Made by a program: the position numbers and the translations under genes | Notes under the pieces: model-generated | What the model was told of the DNA's origin: nothing | Databases searched by the model: none | Seen by the model: the letters and a program-made list of their open reading frames with translations, nothing else | Part shown: positions 5,820-13,577 of the stretch, one piece after another | How the letters are laid out: every line of letters begins with the position of its first letter | Numbering within the stretch: the first letter of the stretch is position 1 | From: Clostridiales bacterium | GTDB taxonomy: Bacteria > Bacillota > Clostridia > Oscillospirales > Oscillospiraceae | Direction: 5' to 3' | DNA length: 15,722 nt | NCBI GenBank assembly: GCA_021201515.1 | Contig: JAJQET010000119.1 | Coordinates: 1-15,722 of the forward strand

Positions 5820-6568
5820 AGGAGCGGCTGCAAAAGATTCTGTCCGCCCGGGGGGTCTGCTCCCGCCGGGGGGCGGAGGAGCTGATGAACCGGGGGCTGG
5901 TGACGGTGAACGGTATCCCGGCCACCCCTGGCGACCGGGCCGACCCGGAGCAGGACCTGATTTGCGTGGACGGCGCCCCCATCCCCGACGGACAGAAGCC
6001 GGTTTACCTGATGCTGAACAAGCCCCGGGGCTATGTGACCACCCTCTCCGATGAGCGGGGACGGCCCACGGTGGCCCAGCTGGTGGCGGACTGCCCGGTG
6101 CGGGTCTATCCGGTGGGGCGGCTGGACTATCACTCCGAGGGGCTGCTGCTCCTGACCAACGACGGCGCCCTGGCCCAGAGCCTGACCCATCCCAGTCATG
6201 GGGTGGAGAAGGAGTATCTCGTTCGGGTGTCCGGAGACGTGGCGGCGGCCGTCCCGCTGCTGAGTCGTCCCATGACGGTGGAAGGGGTGGAGTACAACGC
6301 CGCCGCCGTGGCGGTGCGGCCCTCGAAGGAGCCGGGGACAACACTGCTTTCCGTCACCATCACCCAGGGGAAGAACCGGCAGGTCCGCAGGATGTGCGCC
6401 GCGGCGGGGCTGCGGGTCCATCGCCTGAAGCGCGTCCGGGAAGGGGCGCTGCGCCTGGGCAGCCTGAGCAGCGGCCAGTGGCGCTATTTGCAGGCCAGCG
6501 AGGTGGAACTGCTGAAAAACGGGGCCAACCCGGCGGAACTGACCGGCCAAAATGCAAGAAAATTTTAA
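5816..6568 (+). CDS. rluB: RluB/RsuA-family 23S rRNA pseudouridine synthase
   Basis: 250 aa. An N-terminal S4 RNA-binding domain (about residues 2-47, ERLQKILSARGVCSRRGAEE) is followed by the pseudouridine synthase domain. The catalytic motif is GRLDYHSEGLLLLTNDG (101-117) with Asp104, where the family usually has a Thr or Ser near DY. LNKPRGYVTT (67-76) and QGKNRQVRRM (184-193) are typical of the RsuA/RluB/E/F group. RluB modifies a uridine in helix 90 of 23S rRNA; the exact target here is inferred from the common gene position after scpAB. It starts inside the dacF stop (ATGA) and is the last gene of the operon. I see no intrinsic terminator after it. Confidence 0.92.
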   Translation: MKERLQKILSARGVCSRRGAEELMNRGLVTVNGIPATPGDRADPEQDLICVDGAPIPDGQKPVYLMLNKPRGYVTTLSDERGRPTVAQLVADCPVRVYPVGRLDYHSEGLLLLTNDGALAQSLTHPSHGVEKEYLVRVSGDVAAAVPLLSRPMTVEGVEYNAAAVAVRPSKEPGTTLLSVTITQGKNRQVRRMCAAAGLRVHRLKRVREGALRLGSLSSGQWRYLQASEVELLKNGANPAELTGQNARKF

Positions 6569-6583
6569 AATCTTGCAAAAAAG

Positions 6584-6593
6584 AATTGCAATT
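6584..6593. promoter_or_regulatory. Candidate RpiR operator 1 (AATTGCAATT)
   Basis: A perfect 10-bp palindrome that contains the -35 hexamer TTGCAA of the regulator's promoter. The same core is repeated in the 12-bp palindrome at 6649-6660. A regulator bound here would block RNA polymerase, so negative autoregulation is a natural inference. Confidence 0.5.
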
Positions 6594-6614
6594 TCCGTTT
6601 GAATTCGGTATGAT
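6586..6614 (+). promoter_or_regulatory. Promoter of the RpiR-family gene
   Basis: TTGCAA (6586-6591), 17 bp, TATGAT (6609-6614). Transcription would start near 6621. The -35 lies within the first AATTGCAATT palindrome. Confidence 0.6.
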
Positions 6615-6628
6615 AATGCTATTGTAAT

Positions 6629-6642
6629 ACCGATATATCGGT
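6629..6642. promoter_or_regulatory. 14-bp perfect palindrome in the RpiR leader
   Basis: ACCGATATATCGGT lies just downstream of the predicted transcription start. Its ATACCG edge also forms an inverted repeat with CGGTAT at 6606-6611, which overlaps the -10. It is a separate sequence from the AATTGCAATT sites and may be bound by another regulator. Confidence 0.4.
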
Positions 6643-6648
6643 GCGCTG

Positions 6649-6660
6649 AAATTGCAATTT
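6649..6660. promoter_or_regulatory. Candidate RpiR operator 2 (AAATTGCAATTT)
   Basis: A perfect 12-bp palindrome repeating the core of operator 1, with centres 66 bp apart, between the predicted start of transcription and the SD (AAGGAG, 6669-6674). Confidence 0.5.
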
Positions 6661-6686
6661 TTGAACAGAAGGAGTGGTCAGCCAAG

Positions 6687-7556
6687 ATGACGAACAATAT
6701 TTTAGGCACGATTCAGGAGAATATGTCCAGCTTCTCCAAGGGGCAAAAGCTCATTGCCAATTATATTTTGAACTCCTACGACAAGGCGGCCTTCATGACG
6801 GCCAGCAAGCTGGGCAAAACGGTGAACGTCAGCGAGTCCACAGTGGTGCGCTTCGCGGCGGAGCTGGGGTTCGACGGCTATCCCAGTATGCAAAAATGCC
6901 TGCAGGAGATGATTCGCAACAAGCTGACCAGCGTGCAGCGCATTGAGGTCTCCCGGGACAGGCTGGGCAATCAGGACATCATCTCCTCCGTCATGCAGTC
7001 GGATACCGAAAAGATTCGTCTGACCCTGGAGGAGACGGATCGCAAACGCTTCGAGGAGGCGGTGGATGCCTTGGCCGCAGGCAACCGCATTTTCGTGCAG
7101 GGCATCCGCTCTGCGGGGGCACTGGCGGACTTTCTGGTGTATTACCTCCGGTTCATGTTTGACGATGTGATTCAGGTGAACAGCAGCGCCATGAGCGAGG
7201 TCTTTGAGCAGATTGCCAAGGTGCGGGAGGGGGACGTCTTTATCGGTATGTCCTTCCCCCGGTACTCCAAGCGCACCATCAAGGCCATGCAGTACGCCAA
7301 GGACAAGGGGGCCAAGGTTATCGCCATTACGGACAGCGAGGCGTCCCCCCTGGCGGCGGTGGCGGACTACGCTCTGCTGGCCAAGAGCGATATGGCCTCC
7401 TTTGTGGACTCCCTTGTGGCCCCGCTGAGCCTGCTGAACGCCCTGCTGGTGGCGGTGGGGGTCAAGCGGAATGACCAGCTGGAAACCACCCTCAGCGGCC
7501 TGGAGCAGATTTGGGACGAGTATGACGTCTATGAAAAGCCGGGAGGGGACCGGTAA
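6687..7556 (+). CDS. MurR/RpiR-family transcriptional regulator (HTH-SIS)
   Basis: 289 aa. The N-terminal HTH_6 domain covers about residues 1-77, with the helix-turn-helix around TASKLGKTVNVSESTVVRFAAELGFDGY (38-65). The C-terminal SIS sugar-phosphate-binding domain covers about 125-265, with RIFVQGIRSAGALADF (134-149), GMSFPRYSKRT (187-197) and AITDSEASPLA (213-223). Members sense phosphosugars and control sugar or amino-sugar genes. No sugar gene is next to it here, so its ligand and targets are unknown. Two copies of AATTGCAATT flank its transcription start, suggesting autoregulation. ATG 6687 has AAGGAG 12 bases upstream, a slightly long spacing. A flavoprotein gene follows after 63 bp and may be co-transcribed. 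Confidence 0.92.
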   Translation: MTNNILGTIQENMSSFSKGQKLIANYILNSYDKAAFMTASKLGKTVNVSESTVVRFAAELGFDGYPSMQKCLQEMIRNKLTSVQRIEVSRDRLGNQDIISSVMQSDTEKIRLTLEETDRKRFEEAVDALAAGNRIFVQGIRSAGALADFLVYYLRFMFDDVIQVNSSAMSEVFEQIAKVREGDVFIGMSFPRYSKRTIKAMQYAKDKGAKVIAITDSEASPLAAVADYALLAKSDMASFVDSLVAPLSLLNALLVAVGVKRNDQLETTLSGLEQIWDEYDVYEKPGGDR

Positions 7557-7619
7557 AACGCTACATAGGGCGGCGGGGTCAGGGAATGGCTCCGCTGCTT
7601 TTGCGAAGGGAATGCGTGG

Positions 7620-8873
7620 ATGAGCGATATTTTGGTAGTGGGCGGCGGCGCGGCCGGATTGATGGCGGCCATCACCGCCGCCAGACACGGGGCCTCCGTC
7701 ACCCTGGCGGAGCGCAACGAGAAGGTGGGCCGGAAGCTGTATATCACCGGCAAGGGCCGCTGCAACGTGACCAATGATTGCACGGCGGAGGAGGCGCTGC
7801 AAAACCTGCCCCAGGGGGGCAAGTTTTTGTACAGCGCCATGAACCGCTTTCCGCCGGCGGAGACGAAGCGGTTTTTCACCGAACTGGGGGTTCCGCTGAA
7901 GACGGAGCGGGGGAACCGGGTGTTCCCGGCCTCCGACAAGGCGGCGGACATCATTGACGCCCTGTTCTTCGAGGCGAAGCGGCTGGGGGTGGACATCGTC
8001 CACAGCCGGGTGGAGGCGCTGACCATTGAGGACGGCTGCGTGACCGGCGTGACCTGCGAGGACGGCAGGGAGATTCTTGCCGGGCAGGTGATCGTCGCCA
8101 CCGGCGGCTGCTCCTATCCCGGCACCGGCTCCACCGGGGACGGCTACCGCCTGGCCCGGCAGGCGGGGCACACCGTCACGCCGGTGCGTGGCTCCCTGGT
8201 GCCGCTGGTGGAGCGGGGGGATACCTGCGCCAGAATGCAGGGCCTGGCCCTGAAAAACGTGGCCATACAGGTGAAGAATCAGAAGGGCAAGACAGTGTAC
8301 CGGGATTTTGGCGAGCTGCTCTTTACCCACTTCGGCCTGTCCGGGCCGATGATTCTCTCCGCCAGCGCCCACCTGCGGGATTTTGACAAAAACGAATTTT
8401 CTGTTATAATAGACATGAAGCCTGCCCTGGAGGAACGGACGCTGGATGAGCGCATCCTCCGGGACTTTGGTGAGAACCGGAACCGCACCCTCCAAAACAG
8501 CCTGGGGGGACTGCTGCCCCGGCTGATGATCCCGGTGGTGATCGAGCGCACCGGCATCCCGCCGGAGACGAAGATTCATGACATCACGAAGGCCCAGCGC
8601 CGCGCCCTGCTGGAGCAGTTGAAGGGCTTCCGGGTGGACATCAGCGGCCCCCGGCCGGTGGAGGACGCCATCGTCACCTCCGGCGGCGTCTGCCTCAGCG
8701 AGGTGAACCCCACCACCATGGCCTCCAAACGGAGGTCGGGGCTGTACTTCGCCGGAGAAGTGCTGGATGTGGACGGCTACACCGGCGGCTTCAACCTACA
8801 GGTGGCCTGGGCCACCGGCTACGCGGCGGGTCTGGCCGCCGCAGCGCAGGCAAAAAGGAGAGAGGAATCATGA
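7620..8873 (+). CDS. BaiN/HI0933-family FAD-dependent oxidoreductase
   Basis: 417 aa, full family length. The N-terminal dinucleotide fold starts with ILVVGGGAAGLMAAITAARHG (4-24), followed by the family signature GRKLYITGKGRCNVTN (37-52). A second nucleotide-binding strand is GQVIVATGGCSYPGTGSTGDGY (about 155-176). The C-terminal FAD motif GLYFAGEVLDVDGYTGGFNLQ is at about 378-398. The group is widespread and mostly uncharacterised; the name BaiN comes from a proposed bile-acid role that should not be assumed here. ATG 7620 follows a GAAGGGA SD with moderate spacing. The stop overlaps the cmk start (ATGA). The gene contains a consensus-like promoter at 8383-8410. Confidence 0.9.
   Translation: MSDILVVGGGAAGLMAAITAARHGASVTLAERNEKVGRKLYITGKGRCNVTNDCTAEEALQNLPQGGKFLYSAMNRFPPAETKRFFTELGVPLKTERGNRVFPASDKAADIIDALFFEAKRLGVDIVHSRVEALTIEDGCVTGVTCEDGREILAGQVIVATGGCSYPGTGSTGDGYRLARQAGHTVTPVRGSLVPLVERGDTCARMQGLALKNVAIQVKNQKGKTVYRDFGELLFTHFGLSGPMILSASAHLRDFDKNEFSVIIDMKPALEERTLDERILRDFGENRNRTLQNSLGGLLPRLMIPVVIERTGIPPETKIHDITKAQRRALLEQLKGFRVDISGPRPVEDAIVTSGGVCLSEVNPTTMASKRRSGLYFAGEVLDVDGYTGGFNLQVAWATGYAAGLAAAAQAKRREES
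8383..8410 (+). promoter_or_regulatory. Intragenic consensus promoter inside the flavoprotein gene
   Basis: TTGACA (8383-8388), 16 bp, TATAAT (8405-8410), with an upstream TG making an extended -10 (TGTTATAAT). Both hexamers are perfect. It sits in an AT-rich patch about 460 bp before cmk and would give cmk, plsC and ispH-S1 their own transcription, apart from the RpiR promoter. Confidence 0.55.
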
Positions 8874-9541
8874 GCACCATCAGCATTGCCATCGACGGCC
8901 CCAGCGGGGCGGGGAAGAGCACCATGGCAAAGCGCCTGGCGAAGGAGCTGGGCTTTCTGTATGTGGACACCGGCGCAATCTACCGCACCGTCAGCCTGTA
9001 CGCCTGCCGGAAGGGGCTTGCCCCCACCGACGGGGCGGGCATCGCCGCCCTGCTGCCGGAGATCCACATCGACCTGGTCTATGGCGAGGACGGTACCCAG
9101 CAGATGATTTTGAACGGCGAAAACGTCTCCGGGGAGATTCGTACCCCCCAAATCTCCATGTACACCTCCGCCGTGTCCGCCATCCCGGCGGTGCGGGCCT
9201 TCCTGCTGGAGCTGCAGCGGGACATGGCAAAGCGGAAGAACCTGGTGATGGACGGCCGGGACATCGGCACCGTGGTGCTGCCCGACGCCAACATCAAGCT
9301 GTTCCTCACCGCCGCGCCGGAGGCCCGGGCGAAGCGCCGCTGGCTGGAGCTGCGGGAGAAGGGCGACCCCATCACCTATGACCAGGTGCTGGCGGACGTG
9401 GTGCAGCGGGACGAAAACGATACCCACCGGGCCATCGCCCCGCTGAAACAGGCGGAGGACGCGGTGCTGGTGGACACCACAGAGTACGACCTGGAGGAGA
9501 GCTATCAGCTGCTCCTTCGGACGATTCGTGAGAGGATGTGA
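8870..9541 (+). CDS. cmk: Cytidylate kinase
   Basis: CMP/dCMP kinase, using ATP to make CDP/dCDP from monophosphates; 223 aa, the usual cytosolic bacterial length. The P-loop GPSGAGKST is at 10-18. YVDTGAIYRT (31-40) and GRDIGTVVLPDA (129-140) are diagnostic for CMP kinase. The lid RRW (156-158) and RDENDTHR (180-187) are also present. It overlaps the flavoprotein stop by four bases and is followed five bases later by the acyltransferase, with ispH-S1 next. Adjacent cmk and S1 genes are common in bacteria (cmk-rpsA in E. coli); here plsC and ispH intervene. Confidence 0.97.
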   Translation: MSTISIAIDGPSGAGKSTMAKRLAKELGFLYVDTGAIYRTVSLYACRKGLAPTDGAGIAALLPEIHIDLVYGEDGTQQMILNGENVSGEIRTPQISMYTSAVSAIPAVRAFLLELQRDMAKRKNLVMDGRDIGTVVLPDANIKLFLTAAPEARAKRRWLELREKGDPITYDQVLADVVQRDENDTHRAIAPLKQAEDAVLVDTTEYDLEESYQLLLRTIRERM

Positions 9542-9545
9542 GCCT

Positions 9546-10196
9546 ATGGCAGAAGAAAAGGGACACAAGAAGCGTGTGCCGCCCAAGTCCAGGGAGACCA
9601 TGCGCCGGTGGTACAAGCTGGTGTGGTACCTGGTGTTCCCCATCTTTAAGCTGATCATGTACCCGGTGACGGCCCTGCACCGGGAGCGTATCCCGGAGGG
9701 GGCCTGCCTCATCTGCGCCAACCACAGCTCCAACGCGGACCCTCCCATGGTCTGCCTGGCGGCGGGGCATAAGCACTTTATCCACATCATGGCCAAGCAG
9801 GAGCTGATGGACATTCCGGTCATCGGCTGGGTGTTCAACAAAATCGGCACCTTCGGCGTGGACCGGGGCAACAGCGACCTGAACGCCATCAAGACGGCCA
9901 TGAAGGTCTTAAAGGGCGGGGATAAGCTGCTGATGTTCCCGGAGGGCACCCGCGTGGCGGAGGGTCAGTCCGGCAGCGCCCATACCGGCGCGGCGATGCT
10001 GGCCATGAGAACCGGAGTGCCGGTGGTGCCGGTGTTCTCCACCCGGAAGAAGCGGCTGTTCCACCGGAGCACCATGGTGTTTGGCGAGCCTTACGTCATC
10101 AAGCCCGCCGGAAAGCGGGCCACCCCTCAGGAGTATGAGGAGCAGGCCCAGCTGCTGATGGAGAAAATTTACGCGCTGGAGGACGAAATTCCATGA
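9546..10196 (+). CDS. plsC: 1-acyl-sn-glycerol-3-phosphate acyltransferase (PlsC family)
   Basis: 216 aa. It acylates lysophosphatidic acid to phosphatidic acid at the membrane. The acyltransferase motifs are in order: NHSSNADP (59-66, His60 and Asp65 of the H-x4-D catalytic pair), GTFGVDRG (101-108), FPEGTR (131-136) and VPVVPVF (158-164). A hydrophobic segment at about 23-43 (WYKLVWYLVFPIFKLIMYPV) probably anchors it. The cmk-plsC-ispH order is familiar in Clostridia. ATG 9546 is chosen with AGAGG ten bases upstream; the longer GTG at 9528 lies inside cmk. The stop overlaps the ispH start (ATGA). Confidence 0.93.
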   Translation: MAEEKGHKKRVPPKSRETMRRWYKLVWYLVFPIFKLIMYPVTALHRERIPEGACLICANHSSNADPPMVCLAAGHKHFIHIMAKQELMDIPVIGWVFNKIGTFGVDRGNSDLNAIKTAMKVLKGGDKLLMFPEGTRVAEGQSGSAHTGAAMLAMRTGVPVVPVFSTRKKRLFHRSTMVFGEPYVIKPAGKRATPQEYEEQAQLLMEKIYALEDEIP

Positions 10197-12133
10197 AGGT
10201 CATTCTGGCCAAATCCGCCGGCTTCTGCTACGGCGTCCGCCGGGCGGTGGAGCTGGCGGAGCAGACGGTGGAGGCGGGCACCCCCTGCGTCATGCTGGGG
10301 CCCATCATCCACAACGCCCATGTGGTGGAGAAATTCGCCCGGCGGGGCATGGGCTGCGTCTCCTCGGTGGAGGAGGTGCCGGAGGGCTGCGCCGTGCTGA
10401 TCCGCTCCCACGGGGAGAGCCGGGCGGTGTACCGGCATTTGGAAGAAAAAGGAATCCCCGTGGTGGACGCCACCTGCCCCAATGTCTCCCGGATTCACGA
10501 TTTAGTTCGCAAAGCGGAGGAAAATGGCCGGATTCCGGTGATTATTGGAAGAAAATCCCATCCCGAAGTGGCGGCCACGGCGGGGTGGTGTCATGGCGCA
10601 ATTGTGCTGGAAACCGCCGAAGAGTTGGAAAAATGGCTGAAAGAAGGGGAAAAACGTTACGAATTACCCATAACCCTGGTCTGCCAGACCACTGCCTCAA
10701 AAGAAAATTGGAAAAAATCTGTGGAAATTGCAAAAAAACTATGTACAAATGCCGAGATATTTGATACAATGTGTAGTGCGACATACCATAGACAGGCGGA
10801 GGCGGTCAGCCTTGCAAAGGAATGCGATGCCATGGTTGTGATTGGAGACCATGCAAGCTCCAACACCCGGCATCTGGCAGAGCTTTGCGAGGCGGAATGC
10901 AATAATGTGATTTGGATTGAGCAGGCTGCTGAATTGCCGGAGCACTTATTGAAGGGCTCGGCTTGTGTTGGTATCACTGCGGGCGCATCCACGCCCGGGT
11001 GGATAATAAAGGAGGTCAAAAACAAAATGAGCGAAGAAATCATGGAGATCGAAGAATCCTTCAAAGAGATGTTGGAGAAGTCGATCAAAACTTTAAATAC
11101 AGGGGATAAGGCCACTTGTACCGTTGTGAATATCACACCGACCGAGCTCCAGGTGGAGCTGGGTACCAAGCATACCGGTTATATCTCTGAAACGGAGTTT
11201 TCCGATGATCCTTCCGTCAAGATGGCAGAGGCTGTCAAGATTGGCGACCAGCTGGAGTGCGTCGTGCAGCGGGTCAACGATCAGGACGGCATCGTCACCC
11301 TGTCCAAGAAGAAGCTGGACGCCAACCGGAACTGGGAAATGATCGAAGAGGCTCAGGCCAACAAGACTGTGGTCGAGGGCTATATCAAGGAGGAGAACAA
11401 GGGCGGTGTCGTTGCCAACGTCAAGGGCATCCGCGTGTTCATACCCGCCTCCCAGACCGGTCTGCGCCGCAATGAGCCCATGGACAGCCTGGTGGGCACC
11501 ACCGCCCGCATGCACATCACCGAGGTCAACCGCGGCCGCCGCCGCGTGGTGGGCTCCATCCGCAGCGTAGCCGCTGAGGAGCGGGCAGCCAAGGCCCAGG
11601 CCATTTGGGACAACATCGAGGTGGATAAGCACTACACCGGCACCGTGAAGAGCCTGACATCCTATGGCGCCTTCGTGGACATCGGCGGCGTGGACGGCAT
11701 GGTCCACATCTCCGAGCTGTCCTGGTCCCGCATCAAGCACCCCTCCGAGGTGGTTTCCGTGGGCGACACCCTGGATGTGTATGTCATCAAGTACGACCCG
11801 GAGCGGAAGAAGATTTCCCTGGGCGTGAAGGACCGCACCGTCTCCCCCTGGCAGAACTTCATGGACACCTGCGCCGTGGGCGACATTGTCAGCGTGAAGG
11901 TGGTCAAGCTGATGAGCTTCGGCGCCTTTGCCGAGATCGTGCCCGGTGTGGACGGCCTGATTCACATCTCCCAGATTGCCGACCATCGGGTGGAGAAGCC
12001 TGAGGACGAGCTGTCCGAGGGCCAGACCGTTGAGGTCAAGATCACCGACATCAATGAGGAGACCAAGAAGGTTTCCCTGTCCCGCCGTGCCGCCCTGCGC
12101 GCCGCGGAGGACGACTATGACGATGAGGACTGA
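10193..12133 (+). CDS. ispH: IspH (HMBPP reductase) fused to ribosomal protein S1 domains
   Basis: 646 aa. Residues 1-278 are IspH (LytB), the Fe-S enzyme making IPP and DMAPP in the last MEP-pathway step. The three cluster cysteines are kept (Cys12 in AGFCYGV, Cys95 in DATCPNV, Cys194 in TMCSATYHRQ). His40, His73, HPE (123-125), QTT (165-167), SSNT (222-225) and ITAGASTP (261-268) are also kept. About residues 300-640 hold four S1 RNA-binding repeats; the third and fourth are most canonical (YGAFVDIGGVDGMVHISELS, FGAFAEIVPGVDGLIHISQI). The tail is acidic (DDYDDED). The fusion is known in Clostridia. At the junction AAAGGAGGT plus the in-frame ATG at 11027 (Met279) could start a free S1 protein. 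Bases about 10620-11100 are clearly lower in GC. A strong terminator follows. Confidence 0.96.
   Translation: MKVILAKSAGFCYGVRRAVELAEQTVEAGTPCVMLGPIIHNAHVVEKFARRGMGCVSSVEEVPEGCAVLIRSHGESRAVYRHLEEKGIPVVDATCPNVSRIHDLVRKAEENGRIPVIIGRKSHPEVAATAGWCHGAIVLETAEELEKWLKEGEKRYELPITLVCQTTASKENWKKSVEIAKKLCTNAEIFDTMCSATYHRQAEAVSLAKECDAMVVIGDHASSNTRHLAELCEAECNNVIWIEQAAELPEHLLKGSACVGITAGASTPGWIIKEVKNKMSEEIMEIEESFKEMLEKSIKTLNTGDKATCTVVNITPTELQVELGTKHTGYISETEFSDDPSVKMAEAVKIGDQLECVVQRVNDQDGIVTLSKKKLDANRNWEMIEEAQANKTVVEGYIKEENKGGVVANVKGIRVFIPASQTGLRRNEPMDSLVGTTARMHITEVNRGRRRVVGSIRSVAAEERAAKAQAIWDNIEVDKHYTGTVKSLTSYGAFVDIGGVDGMVHISELSWSRIKHPSEVVSVGDTLDVYVIKYDPERKKISLGVKDRTVSPWQNFMDTCAVGDIVSVKVVKLMSFGAFAEIVPGVDGLIHISQIADHRVEKPEDELSEGQTVEVKITDINEETKKVSLSRRAALRAAEDDYDDED
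11008..11029 (+). promoter_or_regulatory. Internal SD and in-frame start at the IspH/S1 junction
   Basis: AAAGGAGGT (11008-11016) is followed after ten bases by ATG (11027-11029), in frame with ispH, at residue 279. The next residues (SEEIMEIEESFKEMLEK) read like the natural N-terminus of an S1 protein. Starting here gives a 368-aa protein with all four S1 repeats. Confidence 0.55.
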
Positions 12134-12166
12134 GTTCCCCCTCGGCTGAACTGACTGCGCAAGGAG

Positions 12167-12201
12167 CCGCCGCACGAGATAAGTTCGTGCGGCGGTTTTT
12201 T
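12167..12201 (+). terminator. Intrinsic terminator after ispH-S1
   Basis: CCGCCGCACGA (12167-12177) and TCGTGCGGCGG (12185-12195) form a perfect 11-bp stem with a 7-base loop, followed directly by six T's. It ends the flavoprotein-cmk-plsC-ispH transcript, 34 bases after the stop codon. Confidence 0.95.
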
Positions 12202-12250
12202 GTCCTTTTTGTCATGCTTTTTCGTCGGCCTGTTCCCGCAAAAATCCGCC

Positions 12251-12279
12251 TTGTCAAAGGCCGGAGAAGCTGGTATACT
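12251..12279 (+). promoter_or_regulatory. Promoter of ispD-ispF-coaBC
   Basis: TTGTCA (12251-12256), 17 bp, TATACT (12274-12279), just after the terminator. The leader to ATG 12327 is about 40 nt. Confidence 0.7.
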
Positions 12280-12326
12280 GGAGCAAACGGCTGCAACGTG
12301 CATACCACGGGAAGGGTGGAAAACAT

Positions 12327-13061
12327 ATGGAAAAATTCTTTTCCTGGCTGAAAGGCAAGGCAAAGCAGGAACGGTCCTACTGCGCCGCGGTGGTGCCGGC
12401 GGCGGGCAGCGCCCGGCGCATGGAGGGCGTGGATAAGATTCTGGCGGAGCTGGGCGGCGTCCCGGTAATCGTTCGGACCCTGGGGGCGCTGAACGACTGC
12501 GACCTGATCGACGAGATCATCGTCGTCACCCGGGAGGATTTGATCGTCCCCATCAGCGGCCTGGTCAGGCAACACGGTCTGAACAAGGTGAAAACGGTGG
12601 TGAAGGGGGGCGACACCAGGGCAGAGTCCGTCCGGCTGGGGCTGGCGGAGGTGTCCAAAGAGGCGGATCTGGCGGCCATCCACGACGGCGCTCGGCCTTT
12701 CGTCACCAGGGAGCTGCTGGAGGAGGTCATCCAGACGGCGGAGCGCACCAACGCCGCCGCCCCGGCTGTCCCGGTGGTGGACACCGTCAAGGTGGCCCAC
12801 AACGGTTTGGTGGACAGCACCCCGGACCGGGAGACGCTGTTCGCGGTGCAGACCCCTCAGGTCTTTGAATACGGACTGATCACCGGCGCATTGGAGCGGG
12901 CCCTGCGGGACAAGATACCGCTGACCGACGACTGCTCCGCCGTGGAGGCCATGGGCATGAAGGTCACGCTGACCACAGGCAGCCGGGAGAATATCAAAAT
13001 CACCACGCCCATCGACTTGGCGACAGGGGAGGCAATCTTACAATGGCTGGAACAGGATTGA
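12327..13061 (+). CDS. ispD: 2-C-methyl-D-erythritol 4-phosphate cytidylyltransferase
   Basis: Third enzyme of the MEP isoprenoid pathway; joins MEP and CTP to give CDP-ME. It has 244 aa, about 15 more than typical because of a basic N-terminal extension (residues 1-17, [17 protein letters not shown]). The nucleotide-binding motif is PAAGSARRM (24-32) with Lys37. Then GGDTRAESV (94-102), IHDGARPFV (118-126), PVVDTVK (149-155), QTPQ (175-178), TDDCSAVE (200-207) and NIKIT (222-226) follow as expected. ATG 12327 has GAAGGGTGG eight bases upstream; a shorter start would break the beta strand before the CTP motif. It overlaps ispF by 19 bases. Confidence 0.96.
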   Translation: MEKFFSWLKGKAKQERSYCAAVVPAAGSARRMEGVDKILAELGGVPVIVRTLGALNDCDLIDEIIVVTREDLIVPISGLVRQHGLNKVKTVVKGGDTRAESVRLGLAEVSKEADLAAIHDGARPFVTRELLEEVIQTAERTNAAAPAVPVVDTVKVAHNGLVDSTPDRETLFAVQTPQVFEYGLITGALERALRDKIPLTDDCSAVEAMGMKVTLTTGSRENIKITTPIDLATGEAILQWLEQD

Positions 13062-13549
13062 GAATCGGTCAGGGCTATGATGTACACAGACTGGTAGAGG
13101 GCCGCAGGCTGATTCTGGGGGGCGTGGACATCCCCTGGGAAAAGGGCCTGCTGGGCCACTCCGACGCCGATGTGCTGATTCACGCCATCATGGACGCCCT
13201 GCTGGGGGCGGCCGGACTGGGGGACATCGGCAAGGCCTTCCCGGACAATGACCCGGCCCTGGAGAACATCTCCAGCGTGGTGCTGCTGGACAGGACGATG
13301 GCCCTGCTGAACGAGGCCGGGTACCGGGTGGTCAACGTGGACGCCACCATTGTGGCCCAGCGGCCGAAGCTGGCCCCCTATCTGCCCGCCATGCGTGCCC
13401 TGCTGGCCCGGCACATGGGGGTGGCGGAGGGTTGCGTCAACGTCAAGGCCACCACGGAGGAACACCTGGGCTTCACCGGGGACGGCTCCGGCATGGCGGC
13501 CCAGGCTGTGGCCCTGCTGGAACAGATGGAAAAAGGCTGGCAAAAATAA
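13043..13549 (+). CDS. ispF: 2-C-methyl-D-erythritol 2,4-cyclodiphosphate synthase
   Basis: Fifth MEP-pathway enzyme; cyclises CDP-ME 2-phosphate to MEcPP with loss of CMP. It has 168 aa, normal length. The zinc ligands Asp13 and His15 are in GQGYDVHRL (9-17), and His47 is in [12 protein letters not shown] (38-49). [10 protein letters not shown] (61-70), [13 protein letters not shown] (98-110) and [21 protein letters not shown] (135-155) complete the signature. The start at 13043 lies inside ispD with AGGGGAGG ten bases upstream, so the pair is translationally coupled. A TTG at 13055 would be an alternative, but it sits closer to the conserved core and has a poorer SD distance. Confidence 0.97.
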   Translation: MAGTGLRIGQGYDVHRLVEGRRLILGGVDIPWEKGLLGHSDADVLIHAIMDALLGAAGLGDIGKAFPDNDPALENISSVVLLDRTMALLNEAGYRVVNVDATIVAQRPKLAPYLPAMRALLARHMGVAEGCVNVKATTEEHLGFTGDGSGMAAQAVALLEQMEKGWQK

Positions 13550-13577
13550 CTGACAAAAATGACAAAATGCCACACGC

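Noticed and set aside
4833..6344. Long minus-strand open frame of 503 codons (and other long antisense frames such as 6702-8579)
   Set aside because: They are shadows of dacF, rluB, rpiR and the flavoprotein gene in GC-rich DNA; the + strand products carry complete family motifs and the antisense ones none.
6553..6580. Terminator at the end of rluB (TGCAAGA/TCTTGCA stem)
   Set aside because: The stem is AT-rich, overlaps the rluB stop and is followed by A's, not T's.
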